From contig CAKTOB010000002.1 of assembly GCA_934589525.1 (NCBI GenBank), positions 1-64,000 of the forward strand: DNA of 64,000 nucleotides, written 5' to 3'. The notes beneath the pieces are model-generated. The model was given only the letters and a program-made list of their open reading frames with translations, was not told the DNA's origin and did no database searches. Made by a program: the position numbers and the translations under genes. This document shows, piece by piece, positions 34,651-42,871 of this stretch (positions are counted from its first letter, which is position 1; the number at the start of each line of letters is the position of its first letter). The DNA comes from an uncultured Oscillospiraceae bacterium (GTDB lineage Bacteria; Bacillota; Clostridia; Oscillospirales; Oscillospiraceae).

Positions 34651-34682
34651 GGCGGCGGTTTTTTACAAACCGCCGCTTTTTT
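34651..34682 (+). terminator. Terminator after folT
   Basis: GCGGCGGTTT and AAACCGCCGC arms followed by six T. Confidence 0.9.
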
Positions 34683-34683
34683 C

Positions 34684-34712
34684 TTGCTTTTCCCCCGGAT
34701 TTCTGCTAGGAT
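34684..34712 (+). promoter_or_regulatory. Promoter of the MBOAT operon
   Basis: TTGCTT (34684-34689), 17 bases, TAGGAT (34707-34712), starting right after the folT terminator. Confidence 0.5.
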
Positions 34713-34746
34713 AACCGTAATACTTGAAGCAATAAAGGAGCCGCCT

Positions 34747-36186
34747 ATGCAGCTGAACTCTTATGTGTTTATTCTCTTTTTCCTGCCCCTGTCTGTGGGT
34801 CTCTATTTTCTTGCCAACCGCCGGGGGCTTCTCTGGGGGAAGATCGCCCTGATTTTGGAGTGCCTGGTGTTCTATGCCTGGGGCGCAGGAAGCACCCTGT
34901 GGGTTTTGGGGCTCAGCCTGGGGGGCAATTACCTGTGCGCCCTGCTCCAGGTCAAGCGGCCTAAAAAGTGGGCCCTGGCCCTGCCGGTGATCTTCAATAT
35001 CGGGCTTTTGGCCTTCTATAAATACTGGAATCCCCTGCTGGGGGCGGTGGGGCCGGCGCTTGGAAAGGACTGGACCTTCCAAAATCTGGTCCTCCCCCTG
35101 GGCATCAGCTTCTTTACCTTCCAGCAGATCGCCTATCAGGTGAGCCTGTACCGGGGGGAGCTGAAGGGGGTCGTGCTAACGGACTACCTGTGCTACATCC
35201 TCTATTTCCCCAAGCTCACCATGGGGCCCCTGATGGAGCCCGCAGACTTTATGGAGCAGCTCCACGACCCGGCCCGGAAGCGCTTCTCCTTTGACCGGGC
35301 CTCCCAGGGGCTGCGCATGTTCAGCTTCGGCCTGTTCAAAAAAATGCTGCTGGCGGATGTGTTCGCCGGGGCGGTGCGCTGGGTTTTTGCCAATGAAGCC
35401 AGCTCCATGGACTGGCTTATTGGCATGCTGTGCTACACCCTGGAGATCTACTTTGACTTTTCCGGCTACACTGACATGGCCGTGGGCATCTCACACATGC
35501 TGAACATCACCCTGCCAATCAACTTTGATTCCCCCTACCAGAGCCTGAACATCCGGGATTTCTGGAAGCGGTGGCACATGTCCCTGACCAAATTCTTCAC
35601 CAAATACCTCTATATCCCCCTGGGGGGCAGCCGGAAGGGGCTTCTTAGAACCTGCCTGAATACCATGATCGTGTTCTTGATCAGCGGCCTGTGGCACGGT
35701 ACAGGGCTGACCTTCCTTCTCTGGGGGCTTCTCAATGGCCTTCTCATGGTCTTTGATCGCCTGACGGAGCAGCGGCAGAAGGCCCTCTTCGCCCCCTTCC
35801 GGTGGCTGGTGACCTTTGGAGTCCTCAATGTGCTGTGGCTGCTGTTCCGGGCAGGAAGCGTCCATGAATGGCTCCGTGCCCTCTTTACCCTCTTCTCCAT
35901 GCAGTCCACCCAGATAAGCGACGGGCTCCTGGCTTGCTTTGAGCTGAAGGAGCTGAACCTGCTGTCATCCAAGCTGCCCCTGGGGTTTCTCTTCAGCAAC
36001 GTCCGGGGCGTCTTCCTGAGCCTCTATCTCCTCCTCGGCCTGGGGCTGTGCCTGGGCTGCCGGAATAACTACCGGCGCATGGACAAAAAGCTGACCTTCC
36101 CGGACCTGGTGCTCACCGTCGTCGCCTTTACCTGGTCCCTGATCTGCCTGGGCGGCGAGACCACCTTTGTATACGCCTGGTTCTAA
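34747..36186 (+). CDS. MBOAT-family membrane O-acyltransferase
   Basis: Encodes 479 aa with about ten membrane helices. LPLGISFFTFQQIAYQVSLY, NIRDFWKRWHMSLTKFFTKY and the catalytic-His segment LISGLWHGTGLTFLLWGLLN are hallmarks of the AlgI/DltB/PatA group. It should pass an acyl (often acetyl) group across the membrane to a surface polysaccharide or teichoic acid. The SGNH-like gene 12 bases downstream is its usual partner. Confidence 0.93.
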   Translation: MQLNSYVFILFFLPLSVGLYFLANRRGLLWGKIALILECLVFYAWGAGSTLWVLGLSLGGNYLCALLQVKRPKKWALALPVIFNIGLLAFYKYWNPLLGAVGPALGKDWTFQNLVLPLGISFFTFQQIAYQVSLYRGELKGVVLTDYLCYILYFPKLTMGPLMEPADFMEQLHDPARKRFSFDRASQGLRMFSFGLFKKMLLADVFAGAVRWVFANEASSMDWLIGMLCYTLEIYFDFSGYTDMAVGISHMLNITLPINFDSPYQSLNIRDFWKRWHMSLTKFFTKYLYIPLGGSRKGLLRTCLNTMIVFLISGLWHGTGLTFLLWGLLNGLLMVFDRLTEQRQKALFAPFRWLVTFGVLNVLWLLFRAGSVHEWLRALFTLFSMQSTQISDGLLACFELKELNLLSSKLPLGFLFSNVRGVFLSLYLLLGLGLCLGCRNNYRRMDKKLTFPDLVLTVVAFTWSLICLGGETTFVYAWF

Positions 36187-36198
36187 AGGAGGATCGCA

Positions 36199-37311
36199 AT
36201 GAACGGAAAACAGTTTTTATTCGGCTTTCTGGCGGGCTCCTGTGTGATCCTGGGTGCCCTGGGCTATCAGGTCTGGAAGGTAGACCCCTATTTTCACTAC
36301 CACGCCCCAGACACCTCCGCCCACAGCTATACGTTAAACGCCGAGCGCTACCAGAATGACGGCATTGTGAAGCACTTTACCTACGACGCCATGATCACCG
36401 GCAGCTCCATGACCTCCAATTTTAAGGCCTCTCAAATGGACGAGCTTTTCGGAGTCCACACCGTCAAAACCACCTTCTTAGGGGCCACCCCCAAGGAGAC
36501 CGCCATGCTGATCCGGGCCGCACTGAAGGCCAACCCGGACCTTCAAATGGTGCTGCGGAGCCTGGACATCGATGCCCTTCTAAAAGAGCCGGAGCGCATG
36601 GGGGCCGCCCCCTCCGCCACCCCCAGTTATCTTTATGACCGGAACCCCTTTAACGACGTCAACTACCTTCTGCGGCGGGAGGTGCTTTTTGACCGGGTGC
36701 TGGATAACCACGGCTCCGGCATCACGGATTTTGACACCTATTCCAACTGGCAGTCCTACTGGACCTACGGCATCCACACCGTGGCCCCGGAGGGCATCCG
36801 GGTAGAGCCCACACCCCAGACCAACGACTTTACCCCGGAGGAGCGGCGCTATATCAAAGAAAACCTGGAGCGGCACTATCTGGCCCCGGCCCAGGAACAC
36901 CCGGATACGGAATTTTATGTCTTCATCGCCCCCTACGGCCTGTGCTGGTGGGCCCAGGAATACGGCACCGGCAGCGTTGGCATGTGGACGGAGCTGCAGC
37001 AAATCATTGCCGAAACCCTGCTGCCCCAGGAAAACATCCGGCTGTTCTCCTTCTTTAACCAGTTTGACATGCTGGAAGACCAGAACAACTACAAAGACAT
37101 CACCCACTACGCCGGCTGGATCAATGACTGGATGCTCACGGCCATGTCCCAGGGCATCGGAGCCGTCACCTGGGAGAACCTGGAAGAAAATCTAAAGGCC
37201 CAATATGACTTCTACACCACCTACGATTATAACCGGCTGAACGACCAGACGGACTATGAGGAGGACCTGCTGGCGGCCGGGAAATGGAGCCCGGCGGCAC
37301 CGGAAAATTAA
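36199..37311 (+). CDS. SGNH-like secreted partner of the MBOAT acyltransferase
   Basis: Encodes 370 aa. An N-terminal signal/anchor helix (FLFGFLAGSCVILGALGYQV) precedes a DltD/AlgX-like fold. MITGSSMTSNF is the nucleophile-serine motif and NYKDITHYAGWINDWM provides a D-x-x-H dyad. Such proteins complete surface O-acylation begun by an MBOAT. The acceptor is unknown. AGGAGG precedes the ATG. Confidence 0.8.
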   Translation: MNGKQFLFGFLAGSCVILGALGYQVWKVDPYFHYHAPDTSAHSYTLNAERYQNDGIVKHFTYDAMITGSSMTSNFKASQMDELFGVHTVKTTFLGATPKETAMLIRAALKANPDLQMVLRSLDIDALLKEPERMGAAPSATPSYLYDRNPFNDVNYLLRREVLFDRVLDNHGSGITDFDTYSNWQSYWTYGIHTVAPEGIRVEPTPQTNDFTPEERRYIKENLERHYLAPAQEHPDTEFYVFIAPYGLCWWAQEYGTGSVGMWTELQQIIAETLLPQENIRLFSFFNQFDMLEDQNNYKDITHYAGWINDWMLTAMSQGIGAVTWENLEENLKAQYDFYTTYDYNRLNDQTDYEEDLLAAGKWSPAAPEN

Positions 37312-37332
37312 GAAATTTATTTTCTGCCGGAC

Positions 37333-37361
37333 TTGCATTTTTTACGGTATTATGTTAATCT
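37333..37361 (+). promoter_or_regulatory. Promoter of hup-rqcP
   Basis: TTGCAT (37333-37338), 17 bases, TAATCT (37356-37361). Confidence 0.5.
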
Positions 37362-37400
37362 TATAAGCGACAACAAAGAAAAGAGAGGGAAGCACTTTTC

Positions 37401-37685
37401 ATGAATAAACCCGATTTTATCGCCGCCGTCTCCGAGAAAGCGGGGCTGTCCAGAAGGGATACGGAGCGGGTCATCAATGCCGCTTTAGATACCATTACCG
37501 CCGCCCTGGTCGCCGGGGAAAAGGTATCCTTCAGCGGCTTCGGCATCTTTGAAACCAAGCTTCGCATGGCCCGGGTCGGCCGTGACCCCCACACCAAGGC
37601 CCCCATGCAGATCCCCGAAACCCATGTGCCCGCCTTCAAGCCCAGCAAGGTTTTAAAGGACACCGTGGCAAAGGGTGGCCAATGA
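37401..37685 (+). CDS. hup: HU-family DNA-binding protein
   Basis: Encodes 94 aa. [20 protein letters not shown] and [14 protein letters not shown] are HU hallmarks; the DNA-binding arm reads [20 protein letters not shown]. It bends and compacts DNA. It overlaps rqcP by 4 bases, a common gene pair in Firmicutes. Confidence 0.95.
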   Translation: MNKPDFIAAVSEKAGLSRRDTERVINAALDTITAALVAGEKVSFSGFGIFETKLRMARVGRDPHTKAPMQIPETHVPAFKPSKVLKDTVAKGGQ

Positions 37686-37921
37686 GACTGGACAAGTATT
37701 TAAAGGTATCCCGGCTGATCAAGCGGCGTACCGTTGCCAACGAGGCCTGTGACAACGGCCGCATCAGCGTCAACGGCCGGGTGGTGAAGGCCAGCTACGA
37801 TGTCAAAGTGGGGGACCGGCTGGAAATCGCCCTGGGAAACAGGACCTTGGCAGTGGAAGTGCTGCAGGTGGCGGAAACCGTTAAAAAAGACGATGCCTGC
37901 GGCATGTACAAGGAATTGTAA
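37682..37921 (+). CDS. rqcP: S4-domain RNA-binding protein RqcP-like
   Basis: Encodes 79 aa, an S4 domain: [40 protein letters not shown]. The size and position after hup match YabO/RqcP, which helps RqcH add alanine tails to stalled peptides on 50S subunits. HslR-like roles cannot be excluded. Confidence 0.88.
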   Translation: MRLDKYLKVSRLIKRRTVANEACDNGRISVNGRVVKASYDVKVGDRLEIALGNRTLAVEVLQVAETVKKDDACGMYKEL

Positions 37922-37925
37922 GATC

Positions 37926-37967
37926 ATCGGAAAAAGCTTTGAGTGATGCTTTTTCCGATTTTCTTTT
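37926..37967 (+). terminator. Terminator after rqcP
   Basis: ATCGGAAAAAGC and GCTTTTTCCGAT arms, then TTTCTTTT. Confidence 0.88.
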
Positions 37968-37987
37968 GCTTTTTTCAAAAATAGCTC

Positions 37988-38016
37988 TTGACATTTCCTG
38001 CTTTTTCCGATAAAAT
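37988..38016 (+). promoter_or_regulatory. Promoter of rpsF-ssb-rpsR
   Basis: TTGACA (37988-37993), 17 bases, TAAAAT (38011-38016), a near-consensus vegetative promoter. Confidence 0.85.
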
Positions 38017-38019
38017 AAA

Positions 38020-38096
38020 CCGGTCTGCAAAGATGCAGACGATCCTTGCTCCCGACGGCGTCGGGGGCCAAAAGTCCAAAAGGAGGTGCAAACAAC
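38020..38096 (+). promoter_or_regulatory. Structured leader of rpsF operon
   Basis: Two small hairpins occur before the ribosome site: GTCTGC/GCAGAC (about 38023-38040) and CCCGACG/CGTCGGG (about 38051-38066). S6-S18 operons often have a leader bound by the S6:S18 pair, so this is a candidate, not shown. Confidence 0.35.
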
Positions 38097-38393
38097 ATGG
38101 CTAAGATCACCGGCAAGTATGAGGTGCTCTACATCATCGACCCTGCTCAGGGCGAAGAGGGCATCGCTGCTCTGGTAGAAAAGTTCAAGGCAATGGTGGA
38201 GGCGGAGGGTACTCTGTCCAGCATTGATGAGTGGGGCAAGCGTCGCCTGGCATACCCCATCAATGATCTGATGGAAGGCTACTACGTTCTCATGAACATG
38301 GAAGTCAAGCCCGAGTTCCCCGCAGAGCTGGAGCGTGTGATGAAGATCACCGACGGCGTCCTGCGCTGCCTGACCACTGCGGTGGAGGAGTAA
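38097..38393 (+). CDS. rpsF: 30S ribosomal protein S6
   Basis: Encodes 98 aa: YEVLYIIDPAQGEEGIAALV, then WGKRRLAYPINDLMEGYYVL. Standard order rpsF-ssb-rpsR. ATG at 38097 has AGGAGG 10 bases upstream. Confidence 0.98.
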   Translation: MAKITGKYEVLYIIDPAQGEEGIAALVEKFKAMVEAEGTLSSIDEWGKRRLAYPINDLMEGYYVLMNMEVKPEFPAELERVMKITDGVLRCLTTAVEE

Positions 38394-38396
38394 TTT

Positions 38397-38903
38397 ATGC
38401 TCAACCACATTGTCATTATGGGTCGCCTGGTCCGTGACCCGGAGCTGCGTCGCACTGGTAGCGGTGTGGCTGTGGCAAGTTTTCGCGTAGCCGTTGACCG
38501 GGACTTCGCTCCCAAGGACGGCGGCGAGCGGAAGGCCGATTTCATCGATTGTGTCGCTTGGCGTCAGACCGGAGAGTTCATCTCCAAGTATTTCTCCAAG
38601 GGCCGCATGATCGTTGTAGACGGTCGTCTGGAAATGCGCGATTGGACCGACAAAGAAGGCAACAAGCGCACATCTGCGGAGGTCGTCGTGGCCAACGCCT
38701 ATTTTGGCGACAGCAAACGGGACGATGCTTCCAACTCCGGAAGCTACAACGGCGGCAGCTATTCTGCCCCCTCCGGGAATTACGGCGGCGGCTACTCTGC
38801 CCCCTCCAATCCCAGCTACGGCAATTCCTATGCCGCTCCCGCCAGCGCCCCCGCATCCGATTTCTCCATGCTGGAGGATGACGACGCCCAGCTGCCCTTC
38901 TGA
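38397..38903 (+). CDS. ssb: Single-stranded DNA-binding protein
   Basis: Encodes 168 aa. The OB fold starts MLNHIVIMGRLVRDPELRRT; after residue 108 comes a Gly/Ser/Tyr-rich linker and the acidic tip MLEDDDAQLPF that recruits repair enzymes such as RecJ. It starts 3 bases after rpsF. Confidence 0.98.
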   Translation: MLNHIVIMGRLVRDPELRRTGSGVAVASFRVAVDRDFAPKDGGERKADFIDCVAWRQTGEFISKYFSKGRMIVVDGRLEMRDWTDKEGNKRTSAEVVVANAYFGDSKRDDASNSGSYNGGSYSAPSGNYGGGYSAPSNPSYGNSYAAPASAPASDFSMLEDDDAQLPF

Positions 38904-38940
38904 GAAACTTTTCTACTAGACTATGAAGGAGGTTATTTCC

Positions 38941-39177
38941 ATGGCTAACGAACAGCGTATGCGTCCCCGCAAGCGTAGAAAGGTCTGCGCTTTCTGCGTG
39001 GATAAGGTGACCAGCATTGACTACAAGGACACCGCAAAGCTCCGCCGTTACCTGTCCGAGCGCGGCAAGATCCTGCCCCGCCGTACCACCGGTACCTGCG
39101 CAGCCCACCAGCGTGACCTGACCACCGCCATCAAGCGCGCCCGTCAGATCGCCCTGCTGCCCTACGTCACCGACTAA
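38941..39177 (+). CDS. rpsR: 30S ribosomal protein S18
   Basis: Encodes 78 aa: [20 protein letters not shown], then [20 protein letters not shown]. The CxxC and later Cys fit the zinc-binding form of S18. GGAGG precedes the ATG. Confidence 0.98.
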   Translation: MANEQRMRPRKRRKVCAFCVDKVTSIDYKDTAKLRRYLSERGKILPRRTTGTCAAHQRDLTTAIKRARQIALLPYVTD

Positions 39178-39190
39178 TTTCAATAGAAGA

Positions 39191-39230
39191 ACAGCTGCCA
39201 AGACTCGAGAGGGTTTGGCAGCTGTTTTTT
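39191..39230 (+). terminator. Terminator of the rpsF operon
   Basis: ACAGCTGCCAA and TTGGCAGCTGT arms followed by TTTTT. Confidence 0.92.
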
Positions 39231-39271
39231 GCTGAAAATCGCCCCGTCCCCTCCCCCACCCCGGCGACCAC

Positions 39272-39303
39272 CCAGGGAACGGCCTATGTGCCGTTCCGGG
39301 AAC
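39272..39303. repeat. Dispersed repeat block 4 (single module A hairpin)
   Basis: One copy of the GGGAACGGCCTATGTGCCGT hairpin, directly after the rpsF terminator and next to the toxin remnant. Confidence 0.8.
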
Positions 39304-39326
39304 CTTCCGGGTATATCCCCGTCAGA

Positions 39327-39392
39327 TTCAAGCGGAGCCCAGCCGATACGGAACAAGCCCTCGACTCGCATTTTGCAGACCTGAAGGCATGA
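39327..39392 (+). pseudogene. C-terminal remnant of a DinJ/RelB-like antitoxin
   Basis: Reads RFKRSPADTEQALDSHFADL then KA and a stop that overlaps the toxin ATG (ATGA). The overlap with a YafQ-like start is the usual arrangement of this toxin-antitoxin pair. The DNA-binding half is missing. Confidence 0.45.
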
Positions 39393-39519
39393 GAAAGACG
39401 AAGTACACGGTCAAGACCACGACCTTGTTCAAAAAGGATTTCAAGCTCGCATTGAAGATGATGTTCTTGTCCTGACGTTCGCCAGAACGGGAACGCACAG
39501 CGACCTATTCAATAAATGA
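39390..39519 (+). pseudogene. YafQ-type toxin with internal deletion
   Basis: MRKTKYTVKTTTLFKKDFKL matches the N-terminus of YafQ/RelE mRNA interferases. After about 23 codons the frame shifts and the family C-terminus appears: RIEDDVLVLTFARTGTHSDL then FNK and a stop. About 40 middle residues are lost, joined near GCATTGAAG. It should be inactive. Confidence 0.65.
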
Positions 39520-39530
39520 GCGCAAGGAAC

Positions 39531-39567
39531 GCCGCATAGGAGGTATCCTCCTATGCGGCGATTTTTT
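39531..39567 (+). terminator. Strong terminator after the toxin remnant
   Basis: GCCGCATAGGAGG and CCTCCTATGCGGC perfect arms around TAT, then GATTTTTT. Confidence 0.92.
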
Positions 39568-39655
39568 ACAGCCCCATCATCTCCACAGGGAGCGAGGATG
39601 CAAAGGCGGAGAAAATCACGCAGGCCAGCACAATGATTCATTTAGCGAAGGTTTA

Positions 39656-40285
39656 TTATTGTATCTCACGCTTTTTATAAAAAGCGATGGCCATACGCCA
39701 AGAAAGTGCATATCCTCCGACTCCGGCAGCAGCAAGTATTGCCAACACCAGATTGGGTTTGATTTCTATCCCAAGCTGCCCCCTGAAGAAACCGGATGCC
39801 AAAACACTTGCACCGCACACAAAACCGATCATCACATAGTAAGCAGTCCTTCCCTTTTCCACGCCCAGTTTAAATATAAACGGGAGCGATATGGAGGGCG
39901 CAAGCATGGATACGACCAACATCAACAGCATCAGGACGGCGAACTTTTCAAAAGCAAAACACCCAGTAATCATCATTTTTGTTACTTGTGCAATTCCCGT
40001 AACGAGCAGCACCGTTAGTTGAACAAGTATTCCGATTATGTATTTTTCAGAAACGATTTGTTCCTTTGTATAGGGCATTGTCCCGCTGTAGCGCATCCAC
40101 CCGCTGCGTTCATCATATCCAAGCAGAGTAACAGGGATCATACCGCACAGCATACAGGGATAGAATGTAAAGAACAAATTCTCACCATTTGCAAGGGATA
40201 ACCCAATAAAAACAGCGGTAATGAGAATGTATGCTCTGCAATACTTCTGCATCATATACCAATCTTTCAATAGAAGTCCCTTCAT
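39656..40285 (-). CDS. ABC-2 type permease
   Basis: Encodes 209 aa with about six membrane helices (AYILITAVFIGLSLANGENL, LTVLLVTGIAQVTKM, FAVLMLLMLVVSMLAP). MKGLLLKDWYMM is a common ABC-2 permease start. It is the membrane partner of the ATPase one base upstream. The operon layout GntR-ATPase-permease resembles YtrABC systems induced by cell-wall antibiotics. Confidence 0.88.
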   Translation of the reverse strand: MKGLLLKDWYMMQKYCRAYILITAVFIGLSLANGENLFFTFYPCMLCGMIPVTLLGYDERSGWMRYSGTMPYTKEQIVSEKYIIGILVQLTVLLVTGIAQVTKMMITGCFAFEKFAVLMLLMLVVSMLAPSISLPFIFKLGVEKGRTAYYVMIGFVCGASVLASGFFRGQLGIEIKPNLVLAILAAAGVGGYALSWRMAIAFYKKREIQ

Positions 40286-40286
40286 A

Positions 40287-41129
40287 TTATTTGGCCTCCT
40301 TCACCATAAATACAAACAGTTCTTCGATGCTGATCGGGCTGATACGAATATCGGAAGGAACAGCATTTCTCAGCACCATTGCTTCCACTCCGTAAGCATT
40401 TTCTTTTTTATACTTAACGGCATTGAATGGAATCGTCTGAAATTCATCAACGGAACAATGAACAAGGCCATATTCTTCCAGCAATAAATCTTTTTCTTCA
40501 CACAGCAAAAGCTTCCCTTTATGCAAAAACACGATATAATCGCAAAGCTTTTCCAAATCCGTGACAATGTGAGAAGACATGAGAATCGAGTGGCTTTCAT
40601 CTCTTGTGAACTCGTTAAACATCTCAACAACTTCATCACGAACCACCGGGTCAAGCCCTGATGTCGCTTCATCCAGAATCAGCAGCTTGCTGTTATGAGA
40701 CATCGCAATGGCAATTCCCAGCTTCATCTTCATTCCACGAGAGAATTCTTTGAACTGCTTTTTGTCCGGCAGCGCAAGTTTCTGTACCAGTCGGGAGAAT
40801 TCTTCATCGTTCCAATTTTGAAAGGTATGCTTCATTACGGTTCCGACCTGATCAACGGTTAAACATTCAGGGATACCCACCTCGTCCAGCACAACGCCGA
40901 TATCCTCTTTTGTAAGCTTCATATTGTCCCCGTTGTCCTTTCCGAGGATGGTAACACTGCCACTGTCTTTGTGAATCATATCAAGAATGAGCTTGATAGT
41001 GGTGCTTTTGCCGGCACCGTTCTCGCCAACAAGCCCCATAATACAACCGCTTGGCAGTGTCAGATTGAAATTGTCCAGCGTAAAGTCGGGGTATGATTTC
41101 GTAAGGTTCTTGATTTCAAGTGCGTTCAT
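40287..41129 (-). CDS. ABC transporter ATP-binding protein
   Basis: Encodes 280 aa. Walker A GLVGENGAGKSTT, signature FSRGMKMKLGIAIAMS, Walker B KLLILDEATSGLDP, and H-loop SSHIV. The C-terminal extension fits the BcrA/YtrB type that pairs with ABC-2 permeases. Overlaps the regulator stop by 4 bases. Confidence 0.95.
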   Translation of the reverse strand: MNALEIKNLTKSYPDFTLDNFNLTLPSGCIMGLVGENGAGKSTTIKLILDMIHKDSGSVTILGKDNGDNMKLTKEDIGVVLDEVGIPECLTVDQVGTVMKHTFQNWNDEEFSRLVQKLALPDKKQFKEFSRGMKMKLGIAIAMSHNSKLLILDEATSGLDPVVRDEVVEMFNEFTRDESHSILMSSHIVTDLEKLCDYIVFLHKGKLLLCEEKDLLLEEYGLVHCSVDEFQTIPFNAVKYKKENAYGVEAMVLRNAVPSDIRISPISIEELFVFMVKEAK

Positions 41130-41503
41130 GATTGTTCCTCCAGGCTGAAATTGACCATTTCTATAATTTCCTGTTTGCTTAGATTGCAGGAAACAGCGAG
41201 TTTGACGATCTCATCAATATATTCTTCAATCTTTTTCAGATTTTCTTCTCGCAGCAGTTCTGTGTTTTTAGGAGCCACATAGCACCCCTTCGCAGGCAAC
41301 GTGTAAATAAAGCCTTCCCGTTCCAGTTCTTCATACGCGCGCTTTGTCGTAATAAAGCTTATACGAAGATCCTTCGCAAGACCTCGTATCGACGGCAGCA
41401 ATTCGTCCTGTTTTAGTGCGCCGCTGATAATCTGACTTTTGATCTGAGAATAGATCTGCTCGTAAATCGGTGTTCCGCTTTTATTGTCAATCAAAATATT
41501 CAC
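41126..41503 (-). CDS. GntR-family (YtrA-type) regulator
   Basis: Encodes 125 aa: GTPIYEQIYSQIKSQIISGA and LLPSIRGLAKDLRISFITTK form the GntR winged helix, followed by the short YtrA dimerisation helices. The start is GTG at 41503, with AGAGGTG upstream; an ATG 33 bases earlier overlaps the promoter operator. It likely represses its own operon. Confidence 0.9.
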   Translation of the reverse strand: MNILIDNKSGTPIYEQIYSQIKSQIISGALKQDELLPSIRGLAKDLRISFITTKRAYEELEREGFIYTLPAKGCYVAPKNTELLREENLKKIEEYIDEIVKLAVSCNLSKQEIIEMVNFSLEEQS

Positions 41504-41522
41504 GCCATCACCTCTGTTAATT

Positions 41523-41563
41523 CTGTATATCATCATTATATACAGTCAAAACTGCGTTGTCAA
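41523..41563 (-). promoter_or_regulatory. Promoter and operator of the YtrA-like operon
   Basis: On the minus strand TTGACA (41563-41558), 17 bases, TATAAT (41540-41535). An inverted repeat CTGTATAT-N7-ATATACAG (41523-41545) covers the -10 and start, the usual place for a GntR-type repressor. Confidence 0.8.
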
Positions 41564-41569
41564 TAGCAT

Positions 41570-42043
41570 TTATAAAAAAGTTGCAACCGATATGATACGA
41601 TCACTTTTCTGCCCACTTCGATGATGCTCGCAGCTTCATGACTTCTTGAATACTTACCGAAACAGTCCGGGCAGAAACTGCTCGGACTTTTCTCATATAG
41701 TCCAAAGCTGCGGTAGAATTGTTTACAAGTTTTATGGTATAATTTGCAGTATAAGAATACAAAAATTGAGCAACAAATCGGAATTTGAATTTCCTCAAAT
41801 TATGACCTCTTAACAGAGTTTATAGGTTATCAATAAAATCCTCCAAAAGCCTTGCAAATAAAGGATTTTTCGCAGTGTGCTCGCCTTATCCCTTTATACG
41901 ATTTCACTATTGTTTATGCTTCCCTCGTGACCTCATAAGGGAAAAATCAAGGGAAGGAAAAACTCGCAACACAATATAACAAAATGTGGTAATCAGGAAA
42001 CTGTGACATATGTGCGAATATAATATACTGGAGGATTTATTAT
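41570..42043. other. AT-rich gap without a recognised gene
   Basis: No supported gene in 41564-42043. A short minus-strand frame (41601-41798) has no ribosome site. GTCCGGGCAG/CTGCTCGGAC (about 41667-41690) can fold into a hairpin followed by TTTTC and may be a relic terminator. Confidence 0.45.
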
Positions 42044-42421
42044 ATGGACAAGTACATTTTTGATGAAAGCAACGGCTTGTGGTATGAATTGCAGGGAGAT
42101 TATTATATCCCTTGCCTGATACTTTCCGAAGAAGAAACACAGCCTATCGGCTTATGGGGACAACGCCACAAGCAGTACCTAAGGGAGCATAGGCACATTG
42201 TTTACACCACAATGCTGATGGATGGAACACTTAACCGCTATCTTGCAGATATTAACCAACAGGCGGAGCAAATGTTCCATAGATTGATTGAGGAAATGGC
42301 TCAAAAGCAGGGTGTGACAGAACAGTTAAAAGCGGAACAGTCAATGGAATGGATAGGATTGATGAACAACATACAAGTTTGTGCAAAAGAGATTGTGAAC
42401 AATGAGATAATTTTTGTATAA
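42044..42421 (+). CDS. TnpV-family transposon-associated protein
   Basis: Encodes 125 aa: LWYELQGDYYIPCLILSEEE, then IGLWGQRHKQYLREHRHIVY and the helix QQAEQMFHRLIEEMAQKQGV. This matches TnpV (PF14198), a small protein carried by clostridial mobilisable transposons; its function is not settled. A GGAGG ribosome site precedes the ATG. Marks this AT-rich region as imported. Confidence 0.85.
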   Translation: MDKYIFDESNGLWYELQGDYYIPCLILSEEETQPIGLWGQRHKQYLREHRHIVYTTMLMDGTLNRYLADINQQAEQMFHRLIEEMAQKQGVTEQLKAEQSMEWIGLMNNIQVCAKEIVNNEIIFV

Positions 42422-42430
42422 TTAGATAAA

Positions 42431-42464
42431 GGCGGCAGGGATAATCTCTGCCGCCTTTTATTTC
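42431..42464 (+). terminator. Terminator after TnpV
   Basis: GGCGGCAG and CTGCCGCC arms followed by TTTTATTT. Confidence 0.88.
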
Positions 42465-42473
42465 AAAAAATTC

Positions 42474-42527
42474 TTGACAACTACATCGAACCTCGATATA
42501 GTATACATAGAGATTCGATATATCGAA
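42474..42527 (+). promoter_or_regulatory. Promoter and palindromic operator of the PadR operon
   Basis: TTGACA (42474-42479), 17 bases, TATAGT (42497-42502). A perfect 14-bp palindrome TTCGATATATCGAA (42514-42527) lies at the transcription start, and a related ATCGAACCTCGAT sits inside the spacer (about 42484-42496). PadR autorepression is likely. Confidence 0.8.
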
Positions 42528-42547
42528 GTGGAATAGTGAGGATGCCT

Positions 42548-42871
42548 ATGAATAGTAAAATAAAAAGGATTTATGTACCTATGACAGAAAGCGGTTTTTA
42601 CATTTTGTTCTGTCTCCAACAACCTCAGCATGGCTACGGAATTAGTCAACAGGTCAGGCAAATGACAGGTGGAGAGTTAATCATTAGTGCAGGAACAATG
42701 TATGGAACGCTTTCTAAAATGGAAAAAGATGGCTTAATTGATTTTGAGAGTGAAGAGGAAAAAAGAAAGCTTTATCGAATTACCGAACTTGGAAAAGAAA
42801 TCTTACATCTTGAAATTAAACGTATAGAGCGATTGTATAAGAATAGCAAAGGAGAGGAAATAAATGAATAA
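42548..42871 (+). CDS. PadR-family transcriptional regulator
   Basis: Encodes 107 aa: SGFYILFCLQQPQHGYGISQ, GGELIISAGTMYGTLSKMEK and the wing LIDFESEEEKRKLYRITELG. A single-domain PadR. ATG at 42548 has GAGG 6 bases upstream. Overlaps the DUF2812 gene by 8 bases, the usual PadR-DUF2812 pair. Confidence 0.92.
   Translation: MNSKIKRIYVPMTESGFYILFCLQQPQHGYGISQQVRQMTGGELIISAGTMYGTLSKMEKDGLIDFESEEEKRKLYRITELGKEILHLEIKRIERLYKNSKGEEINE

Noticed and set aside
41601..41798. 65-codon minus-strand frame between the YtrA-like operon and TnpV
   Set aside because: No ribosome site or recognised family; it contains a hairpin that looks like a relic terminator.
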